Shown here in pieces: positions 1-5,245 of a DNA stretch of 6,157 nucleotides (position 1 is its first letter; each line of letters opens with the position of its first letter). The DNA comes from Rhizobium sp. Q54. GTDB lineage: Bacteria > Pseudomonadota > Alphaproteobacteria > SMXS01. A program made the position numbers and the translations under genes. The stretch is taken from assembly GCA_945872035.1 (NCBI GenBank), contig CAMBYA010000157.1, positions 1 to 6,157 of the forward strand, read 5' to 3'. Below the pieces are notes generated by a model. That model was given only the letters and a program-made list of their open reading frames with translations. It was not told the DNA's origin and ran no database searches.

Positions 1-9
1 TACCTCGAC

Positions 10-219
10 ATGAAGGAAGTGCTGCGGACCAACGATCCGGTGCTGATCTCCGTGGCGCAGAGCCTGCTCAAGGAGGCCGGAATCGAGGTCATGGTATTCG
101 ACGGCCACACCGCGATCCTCGAGGGCAGCATCGGCGCCATCCAGCGCCGGCTGATGGTAATCGACGAGGACGAGGCCGAGGCGCGCGGCATCATCGCCGA
201 TTCGAAGATCGATGAATGA
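10..219 (+). CDS. DUF2007 domain-containing protein (putative signal-transducing protein family)
   Basis: This is a 69-aa protein made up almost entirely of one DUF2007-type domain. It opens with the family-typical start MKEVLRTNDPVLISVAQSLL, followed by an 'EAGIEV' stretch, a central LEGSIGAI and then RRLMVIDEDEAEARGII. The function of the family is unknown. It resembles small ferredoxin-like folds and is often annotated as a putative signal-transducing protein, with no proven ligand. No signal peptide or membrane segment is visible, so it is probably cytoplasmic. The ATG at 10 is preferred because family members begin with this motif. The frame remains open to the window edge (three more codons), so an upstream start cannot be excluded, and no ribosome binding site can be judged. 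Its last 8 bp overlap the methyltransferase start, implying one transcript and translational coupling. The family call is confident; the role is not known. Confidence 0.85.
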   Translation: MKEVLRTNDPVLISVAQSLLKEAGIEVMVFDGHTAILEGSIGAIQRRLMVIDEDEAEARGIIADSKIDE

Positions 220-943
220 CGTCATTCTGACCGAAGACAGGCTGCTCGGCGGCAGGGTCACGCTGTTCCAGCCGAAGGACGGCTACCGCGCCGCCATCGA
301 CCCGGTGCTGCTCGCCGCCGCCGTGCCGGCGCGGGCGGGCCAGAGCGTGCTGGACGTTGGCAGCGGCACGGGCGCGGTGGCGCTATGTTTGGCTGCGCGC
401 GTTTCCGGCCTGGTACTCACCGGAATCGAACGCGACCGTGAGGCGCTGGTGCTCGCAGGGCGCGGCGCGAACGCCAGCGGTGTAACTGCCGAATGGGTCG
501 AGGGCGACGTGCTGGCGCCGCCCGCCGCGATCCTGGGGCGGCAATTCGACCACGTCATCAGCAATCCGCCCTACCGCTCGGCCGAGCGCGGCCAGCGAAG
601 CCCGAACGCGGCGAAGGCCGCGGCACACAGCATCGGCGATGCTGATTTCGAGGCCTGGCTGTCGTTCTGCGCCGCCCGGGTACGCGACAAGGGCCTGCTG
701 AGCCTGGTATTGCCGGCGGGCGAGATGTCGAGGGCCGTGGCGGTGCTGGAGCCGCGCCTCGGCGGCCTGACGGTGCTGCCGCTGTGGCCGAAGCAGGGCG
801 CGGAGGCCCGCCGGGTGATTCTGCAGGCGCGGCGGGGCGGGCGGGCACCGTCGCGCGTGTTGCCGGGACTGGTGCTGCATGCCGAGGATGGGGGCTATAC
901 CGAGGCGGCCGAGCAGGTGCTGCGCCACGCGGCCCCGCTCTGA
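212..943 (+). CDS. TrmN6-like N6-adenine methyltransferase (COG4123 type; possible tRNA1(Val) A37 methyltransferase)
   Basis: This 243-aa class I SAM-dependent methyltransferase has the SAM-binding motif I LDVGSGTG at residues 47-54 and an acidic motif II GIERD at 71-75. The catalytic NPPY at 118-121 is the signature of enzymes that methylate an exocyclic amino group of adenine or glutamine. The N-terminal part (LTEDRLLGGRVTLFQPKDGYR, then AAIDPVLLAAAVP) and the C-terminal LWPKQGAEARRVILQARRGG match the TrmN6/YfiC group, whose Escherichia coli member makes m6A37 in tRNA-Val1. The substrate in this organism is inferred only from family; a related tRNA, rRNA or protein target is possible. Its length is normal for the family. 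The ATG at 212 overlaps the end of the preceding DUF2007 gene by 8 bp, a pairing that recurs in alphaproteobacteria as far as I recall. An inverted repeat lies directly after the stop. Confidence 0.85.
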   Translation: MNDVILTEDRLLGGRVTLFQPKDGYRAAIDPVLLAAAVPARAGQSVLDVGSGTGAVALCLAARVSGLVLTGIERDREALVLAGRGANASGVTAEWVEGDVLAPPAAILGRQFDHVISNPPYRSAERGQRSPNAAKAAAHSIGDADFEAWLSFCAARVRDKGLLSLVLPAGEMSRAVAVLEPRLGGLTVLPLWPKQGAEARRVILQARRGGRAPSRVLPGLVLHAEDGGYTEAAEQVLRHAAPL

Positions 944-944
944 G

Positions 945-980
945 TAGGCCGCCCGCCACCCGCCATTGATCGGGCGGCTA
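945..980 (+). terminator. Inverted repeat after the methyltransferase stop; weak terminator or operator candidate
   Basis: GCCGCCCG at 948-955 is perfectly complementary to CGGGCGGC at 971-978, with a 15-nt loop. Allowing one bulged G, the pairing extends through TAG at 945-947 and CTA at 978-980. It starts one base after the methyltransferase stop codon, as a terminator would. It has no downstream T-run (the following bases are agctcttcta), so intrinsic termination would be weak. The right arm lies in the spacer of the promoter proposed at 966-994, so it could equally be a regulator site or fortuitous in GC-rich DNA. Confidence 0.35.
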
Positions 981-994
981 AGCTCTTCTAAAAT
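966..994 (+). promoter_or_regulatory. Candidate sigma70-type promoter for the four-gene cassette
   Basis: A TTGATC hexamer at 966-971 (4 of 6 to TTGACA) is separated by exactly 17 nt from TAAAAT at 989-994 (5 of 6 to TATAAT). It lies in the only sizeable gap of the plus strand, with transcription predicted to begin near 1001 and leave a leader of about 60 nt before the ATG at 1061. The AT-rich patch around 984-996 stands out against the GC-rich surroundings. This is pattern matching only, since alphaproteobacterial promoters deviate from the E. coli consensus. Confidence 0.45.
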
Positions 995-1046
995 GAGCCG
1001 TTCGGCCTGACGCATCTTGCGGCGCCGAAAGGCCCCTGGGGGCGGC

Positions 1047-1053
1047 AGAGAGG
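1047..1053 (+). promoter_or_regulatory. Ribosome binding site for the 180-aa protein
   Basis: The purine-rich AGAGAGG ends 7 nt before the ATG at 1061, a good Shine-Dalgarno distance, and an AAGG lies closer still. This supports the start at 1061. It is the clearest ribosome binding site among the cassette genes; the following genes appear to depend more on overlap or short spacing. Confidence 0.55.
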
Positions 1054-1060
1054 TAAGGCC

Positions 1061-1603
1061 ATGTCCGAGCAGGAACCGCACGAAGCCCGCGAGGAGGGCG
1101 CCGTGGAAGCGCGCCTCGCGGCGGACGTGCTGCGCCGCCGGCTGATCAAGACCGGTGTCGTCGCCGTGCCCGTCATCATCTCGCTGCAGAGCGGCACCGC
1201 TTGGGCGCTGTCGAGTTGCGCCAGCGCGCGAGGCAGTAATGGCAGGCCGCTCAACCCGCGGCCCAGCGACAGCACGCTGATTTCGGAGTTCGGCGATTTC
1301 TCGAGGGACCCCACGAGCACGCAGCAGCGCAACCGCCAGACGGTGACGTCGCTTACCGGCATCCCCGAGCGAAGGAACGGTCAAGGCAGGCGCAACGACA
1401 TCCAGTCGATCGTCAACGACTTCACAGGCTCGGGCGCCGGCGACCCGTATCCCGAGGGTCCGGGAGACTCCGTCGAGACCGGAGACATGATCCATCTCAT
1501 CGTCACCAACGGATCATGCTGGGTGTCGTATTGCAACGGCCCGATCAAGGGAGCGCGCGCCGTCACCATCTTCAACGATACCACACCCTCCGTCTGTAAG
1601 TAG
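1061..1603 (+). CDS. Unrecognised 180-aa protein with Tat-like signal sequence; candidate substrate of the HPr-rel-A cassette
   Basis: I do not recognise a family. Residues 1-24 are charged and hydrophilic. They are followed by a twin-arginine-like motif RRRLIK (25-30), a hydrophobic stretch (31-42, TGVVAVPVIISL) and a possible signal peptidase I site after AWA (47-49). The remaining roughly 131 residues have no membrane segment. They are rich in Gly, Ser, Pro, Asn and Arg in the middle (about 55-140), which suggests low order. A more structured-looking C-terminal part follows (IHLIVTNGSCWVSYC at 144-158, then AVTIFN), ending in SVCK. Cysteines lie at 53, 153, 158 and 179, so two disulfides are possible after export. 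The start at 1061 is supported by a good ribosome binding site. The gene stands 19 nt before the PqqD-like gene, so it is probably the first cistron of the unit. A Tat route would allow modification in the cytoplasm before export, but this is inference. It could instead be an unrelated secreted protein or be anchored by its N-terminal helix. Confidence 0.75.
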   Translation: MSEQEPHEAREEGAVEARLAADVLRRRLIKTGVVAVPVIISLQSGTAWALSSCASARGSNGRPLNPRPSDSTLISEFGDFSRDPTSTQQRNRQTVTSLTGIPERRNGQGRRNDIQSIVNDFTGSGAGDPYPEGPGDSVETGDMIHLIVTNGSCWVSYCNGPIKGARAVTIFNDTTPSVCK

Positions 1604-1622
1604 CGGCGGTCGGGGCCGCGCG

Positions 1623-1916
1623 ATGGACGGCACCAGCGACATATTCCGTCTCGCGGCGCCGTCCGGTTCCCTGCATTGGCGCGAATGGGATGACGGCTGC
1701 GTCATCTTCAACCGGACGACCGGCGAAACCCACTATCTGGACGATTTCACCGCCTATCTGCTGCGGCTCGTCGAAGCCGCCCCGCGCTCGCAGGACGCGT
1801 TGACCGGGACGGTCTGCGCCGAGCTGGGACGCGAGCGGTCGGCGACGCTCGAGGCCCAGATCGCCCGGGCGCTGCGCAATTTCGAGACCCTCGCGGTGCT
1901 GGAACGGGCACGTTGA
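1623..1916 (+). CDS. PqqD-like protein of the HPr-rel-A system (possible peptide chaperone)
   Basis: This 97-aa protein has the PqqD-like layout: an N-terminal strand region with W19 and W22-D-D-G25, the core VIFNRTTGETHYLD at 27-40, and a helical C-terminal half (about 41-95) with regularly spaced leucines and alanines. PqqD relatives form small winged-helix domains that bind the leader peptides of ribosomally made peptides and present them to modifying enzymes (RiPP recognition elements). The version beside HprK-related kinases is catalogued as HPr-rel-A system PqqD family, with no demonstrated ligand. No signal peptide is present, so it should be cytoplasmic. The ATG at 1623 follows the preceding stop by 19 nt with only a weak GGGG-type binding site. 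Its stop codon overlaps the kinase start (TGATG), suggesting translational coupling. The partner peptide is unknown; the N-terminal part of the 180-aa protein is the obvious local candidate. Confidence 0.8.
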   Translation: MDGTSDIFRLAAPSGSLHWREWDDGCVIFNRTTGETHYLDDFTAYLLRLVEAAPRSQDALTGTVCAELGRERSATLEAQIARALRNFETLAVLERAR

Positions 1917-2818
1917 TGCGGATTGGCGGCATGGACCCGGTCGCGCTGTCCCGGCGGCTCGCTGCCGGCGCCGTACTGTCCGTGCCGCCCTTCGCGGTGC
2001 GGCTGCAGACGCCGCTCCATGTGCTGCAACGGTCCTTGCACATGCTCTATGGCGAGTTCGACCTGCTTGACGACGGCGAGGCGCCGGATTTCGTGATCCG
2101 GGTGTCCGGCACCGGTGGCCTGCATCGCTTCATGCGCCGGCAGGCGATGGCGTTCATCGACACGCCGCCACCATACACGCCGCTGCCGGAACGCATGGCG
2201 CCGATCATGTTCGAGCAGGCGCTGAACTGGTGCGTCGCGACGCGCACCCTCACGCACCTGATCCTGCACGCCGCCGTCGTGGCGAAGAACGGTCGCGCGG
2301 TGATCGTCCCGGGCCAATCCGGGCAGGGCAAAAGCACCCTGTGCGCGGCACTGGTGGCGCGCGGCTGGCGGCACGTGTCTGACGAGTTCGCGTTGATGGA
2401 CCCGTCGACCCTCGCCATCACCGCCCATCCGCGCCCGATCTCGCTGAAGAACCGGTCGCTCGAGGTAGTTGCCGCGTGGGCGCCGGAGATGGCGCAGTCG
2501 CCGGCCTATGAGGGCACGCCCAAGGGAACCATCGGCTACGTGCGGCCGTCCCGCGCCGCCGTCGAGTCCGCGCCGGAGCCGGTGACGCCCGTCGCGGTGG
2601 TGTTTCCGCGCTTCGACCCGGCGCAGGCGCCGGCGCTCGACGCCATGGGCAAGGCCGCCGCGTTCATCGCGCTGACGGCGTGTTCGGTGAACTACCGCGA
2701 GTTCGGCCAGGCCGGCTTCGACGCCATCGGCCGGCTGGTCGACGGCAACCCGGTGCTCGGCGCCACCTATCCGGACACCGGGTCAGCGGTCGCCCTGCTC
2801 GAACAGGTCGTGGGATGA
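1916..2818 (+). CDS. HprK-related kinase A (HPr-rel-A system)
   Basis: This 300-aa protein contains an HPr kinase-like core. Visible motifs are H118 in LILHAAVV, a Walker A loop GQSGQGKST at 133-141 (K139, S140), and HVSDEFALMD at 153-162 with D156 and E157. As I recall, L. casei HprK has His140, Lys161 and Asp178. The spacings His-to-Lys (21) and Lys-to-Asp (17) are identical here, so the catalytic geometry looks intact. The N-terminal part (LSRRLAAGAV, then PPFAVRLQTPL) fits HprK-related kinase A rather than true HprK. No HPr or PTS gene is nearby, so the substrate is probably not HPr; a phosphoserine on a peptide or protein is plausible by analogy with lasso-peptide kinases. An in-frame TTG at 1913 would add one residue. 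The ATG at 1916 is chosen because it overlaps the upstream TGA by one base, and an ATG at 1931 is a less likely alternative. The 3' end overlaps the next gene by 4 bp. Confidence 0.85.
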   Translation: MRIGGMDPVALSRRLAAGAVLSVPPFAVRLQTPLHVLQRSLHMLYGEFDLLDDGEAPDFVIRVSGTGGLHRFMRRQAMAFIDTPPPYTPLPERMAPIMFEQALNWCVATRTLTHLILHAAVVAKNGRAVIVPGQSGQGKSTLCAALVARGWRHVSDEFALMDPSTLAITAHPRPISLKNRSLEVVAAWAPEMAQSPAYEGTPKGTIGYVRPSRAAVESAPEPVTPVAVVFPRFDPAQAPALDAMGKAAAFIALTACSVNYREFGQAGFDAIGRLVDGNPVLGATYPDTGSAVALLEQVVG

Positions 2819-3897
2819 CGCCGGATCCGCTGCTCCGGAGCCTGCGCGATCCTGCCTCCATGGCGACGCTGACGGCCGCCGACTGGACCGGGATGATGCA
2901 GCGCGTCCGGCCACGCGCCCTGCTGGGCAAGCTGGCGCGCGGCGCCGCCGAGGCGGGCGTCACCGGTGTGCTGCCGGCCGCCGTCCAGCGCCAGTTCGCC
3001 TCGGTCGACCGGCTCTGCGCCTACAATGACGAGCATCTGAAGGCCGAGGCGTTCCTGGTTCTGCATGCCCTGCGCGAAGTGGAGACGCCGGTGGTGTTCC
3101 TCAAGGGTGCGGCCTATGCGCTGCTGGGGCTGCAGGTGGCGCGCGGGCGGGTGTCGTCCGACGTCGATATCCTGGTGCCGCGCGACCGGCTGCCGGCGGT
3201 GGAGAGCGCGCTGGGCGGCGCGGGATGGCTGGGTGTCAAGCTCGATGCCTACGATCAGCGCTATTACCGCGAATGGATGCACGAGCTGCCGCCGCTGCAG
3301 CACCAGCACCGCGCCACGACAATGGACGTCCATCACACCATCCTGCCGCTCAGCGGCCGCATCCGGCCGGACGCGCAGGCGCTGCTGCGCGACGCTGTGC
3401 CGGTCGAGGTGATGGGCCGCGCCGCGTTTGTGCTGCAGCCTGCCGACATGGTGATCCACGCCGCGCTGCACCTGTTCCAGGACGGCGACCTGGCCGAGCG
3501 GCTGCGCGAACTGGTGGACCTGCACGAGTTGGCGGGGGAATTCGCCGCTTCGGATACCGCCTTCTGGGACACGCTGGCCGAGCGGTCGAGGCTGCACCAG
3601 GCCGGCCGGCCGCTGTATTACGCCTTCCATTTCGCCCGCCGCCTGCTGGGAACGCCGGTGCCGGACGGCTTTCTCGGCGGCCTGTCGCCTCGGCCCGGCC
3701 CGATTTCGATGGCATTGATGGACACATTGGCGCCGGCAGCCATCGTCCCCAGCCATCCCGACCGCGTTCCGCCGGGTGCGGCGCTGGCGCGGCTGCTGCT
3801 GTTCATCCGTTCGCATTGGCTGCGGATGCCGCCGCTGCTGCTGGCGCGGCACCTTGCGATCAAGGCGTGGGATGCGCTGCGGCGCAGGCTTGGCTAG
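2815..3897 (+). CDS. Nucleotidyltransferase family protein (NTP_transf_5 type)
   Basis: This 360-aa protein has the DNA polymerase beta-like nucleotidyltransferase signature of the NTP_transf_5 family. It has VVFLKGAAYALLGL (93-106), then GRVSSDVDILVPRD (111-124) with the metal-binding pair D116 and D118, and MDVHHTI (170-176) with D171 as the likely third acidic residue. The rest is mostly helical, with a basic, leucine-rich C-terminus. Members would transfer a nucleotide to a protein, peptide or small molecule; none has a proven substrate that I can name. Related genes accompany HprK-like kinases in some lasso-peptide clusters. The frame is open for 45 codons upstream of 2815, but the ATG at 2815 gives an ATGA overlap with the kinase stop and removes a stretch that only mirrors kinase coding, so it is chosen. 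There is no signal peptide or convincing membrane segment. It is the last gene of the unit, and its stop shares CTAG with the convergent permease. Confidence 0.82.
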   Translation: MTPDPLLRSLRDPASMATLTAADWTGMMQRVRPRALLGKLARGAAEAGVTGVLPAAVQRQFASVDRLCAYNDEHLKAEAFLVLHALREVETPVVFLKGAAYALLGLQVARGRVSSDVDILVPRDRLPAVESALGGAGWLGVKLDAYDQRYYREWMHELPPLQHQHRATTMDVHHTILPLSGRIRPDAQALLRDAVPVEVMGRAAFVLQPADMVIHAALHLFQDGDLAERLRELVDLHELAGEFAASDTAFWDTLAERSRLHQAGRPLYYAFHFARRLLGTPVPDGFLGGLSPRPGPISMALMDTLAPAAIVPSHPDRVPPGAALARLLLFIRSHWLRMPPLLLARHLAIKAWDALRRRLG

Positions 3898-5234
3898 TCG
3901 GCCTGGGTGAACTGGGCGAGCCGGTCGCCCTTGCCGGCGCCGGTCACCACGTAGAGCGCGCCGATCAGCGCCAGCAGGCCGGCGGCGATCGCCGGCGCCA
4001 GCCAGTTGCCTTCGCTGACCCGCACCACGATCAGCGCCAGGCAGATCAACGAGCCGCAGACGGGCACGAGGATCGGCACCTCGAAGGCGCCGCGTGCCTC
4101 GCCGGCGCGGCGCTTCAGCACGACCAGCGCCATGTTGACAACCACGAACACGCACAGCAGCAGCAACACGGTGGCTGACGCCAGTTCCTTGATGTTGCCG
4201 ACCAGGGCCAGCGCGGCGACCACCACGAACAGGGCGGCGATGGCCACATGCGGCGTCTGGCGGCGCGCGTGGACCTTGCCGAGCGCCTTCGGCATCAGGC
4301 CCTGGTAGGACAGGCCGTAGAGCATGCGCGACGCCATCAGGTAGTTGATGAGCGCCGTATTGGCGACGGCGAAGATGGTGATGATGGTGAAGCCGACCGC
4401 CGGAAACCAGGGCGCGGCTCGGTCGATCACCTCGGTCAGCGGCCCCGCGGCGGCCGCAAGCTCCTGCCACGGCACCACCGAGACCGCGGTGATGGCGACG
4501 GCCATGTAGATCGCGGTGGCGATCAGCATGGCCGAGATCAGCGCCAGGGGCATATTGCGCCGCGGGTTCTTCACTTCCTCGGACACGTTCAGCATGTCCT
4601 CGAAGCCGATGAACGAGAAGAAGGTCAGCACCGCGCCCTGCATAACGATCAGCGCCATGGAGCTGTCATGGGGCGGCACCTCGAACAGGCTCACGCTGCC
4701 CCAGTGGTCGATACCGACAGCGATCACCAGCAGCAGGCCCGCGGCCTCGATGCCGGTGCAGACCAGGTTGAACCACAGGGATTCGCGGATGCCGCGCACC
4801 AGCACGCCGGCGATCATCAGCAGGAAGCCCAGCGCCAGCAGCTCGATCGGCACCGCTTCCCAGCCGAACAGCACCTTCACGTTGGCGGCGACTACATTGG
4901 ACTGGGTGGCGATCGAGGTCAGTCCCGAACACACCACCGCCAGCCCGACCAGATAGCTCAGCAGTGGCTTGCCGTAGGCGCGCTGGGTGACATAGGCCGC
5001 GCCGGCGGCTTTGGGATAACGCGAAGCGATCGAGGCGTAGGACAGGCCGGTGAGCAGCGCTGCTACCATGGAGACGAAGAACGCCATCCAGATGGCGCTG
5101 CCCAGCTGGCCCGCCGCCTTGCCGACCAGGCCGTAGATTCCGGCGCCGAGCATGCTGCCCAAACCGTACAGCGTCAGCTGGAAGGGGCCGATGGTGCGCA
5201 GAAGGGTGGGCTGGTCGCCGTCCGGTGGGGTCAT
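3894..5234 (-). CDS. APC superfamily amino-acid permease
   Basis: This 446-aa inner-membrane transporter has about 12 hydrophobic segments. The first helix carries the APC signature LYGLGSMLGAGIYGLVG (22-38), whose GxGIY-like unwound part binds the substrate's carboxyl and amino groups. The conserved FFSFIGFEDMLNVSEE (205-220), followed by VKNPRRNMP, marks helix 6 and the following loop. Length and motifs fit amino acid:proton symporters or exchangers of the APC family; the particular amino acid cannot be told. The open frame extends much further upstream, but that part lies over the MFS gene in another frame. The ATG at 5234 is chosen because it follows the MFS stop by 11 nt, has a GGGG-containing binding site, and yields a short hydrophilic N-terminus before helix 1. 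It is probably in one transcript with the MFS gene. Its stop overlaps that of the nucleotidyltransferase. Confidence 0.88.
   Translation of the reverse strand: MTPPDGDQPTLLRTIGPFQLTLYGLGSMLGAGIYGLVGKAAGQLGSAIWMAFFVSMVAALLTGLSYASIASRYPKAAGAAYVTQRAYGKPLLSYLVGLAVVCSGLTSIATQSNVVAANVKVLFGWEAVPIELLALGFLLMIAGVLVRGIRESLWFNLVCTGIEAAGLLLVIAVGIDHWGSVSLFEVPPHDSSMALIVMQGAVLTFFSFIGFEDMLNVSEEVKNPRRNMPLALISAMLIATAIYMAVAITAVSVVPWQELAAAAGPLTEVIDRAAPWFPAVGFTIITIFAVANTALINYLMASRMLYGLSYQGLMPKALGKVHARRQTPHVAIAALFVVVAALALVGNIKELASATVLLLLCVFVVVNMALVVLKRRAGEARGAFEVPILVPVCGSLICLALIVVRVSEGNWLAPAIAAGLLALIGALYVVTGAGKGDRLAQFTQAD
3914..3930 (+). terminator. Short hairpin just past the nucleotidyltransferase stop
   Basis: GGGCGA at 3914-3919 pairs perfectly with TCGCCC at 3925-3930 around a 5-nt loop, 16 nt after the plus-strand stop codon. 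It lies inside the last codons of the convergent permease gene. Only TT follows it on the plus strand, so it is at best a weak intrinsic terminator. It is noted because the two converging genes leave no intergenic room for termination; chance is quite possible in GC-rich DNA. Confidence 0.25.
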
Positions 5235-5245
5235 GCGGCCCCAGC

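Noticed and set aside
997..1006. Small hairpin GCCG-TT-CGGC in the leader
   Set aside because: It has a 4-bp stem with a 2-nt loop, too small to be meaningful in GC-rich sequence; no riboswitch-like structure was recognised around it.
383..1495. Minus-strand open frame of 370 codons spanning the methyltransferase, gap and 180-aa gene
   Set aside because: It crosses two better-supported genes and the promoter region, and has low-complexity Arg/Ala-rich composition typical of shadow frames.
2680..2814. 45-codon N-terminal extension of the nucleotidyltransferase
   Set aside because: It overlaps kinase coding in another frame with Arg/Pro-rich composition; the ATGA junction at 2815 is a far better start.
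1916..2818. True bifunctional HPr kinase/phosphorylase
   Set aside because: The N-terminal region differs, there is no HPr or PTS gene nearby, and its PqqD-like and nucleotidyltransferase neighbours point to HprK-related kinase A.
2767..4470. Long minus-strand open frame of 567 codons across the nucleotidyltransferase and permease
   Set aside because: It is antisense to one gene and out of frame with the other, Arg/Gln/His-rich with no recognisable motif; stop-free frames are expected in GC-rich coding DNA.
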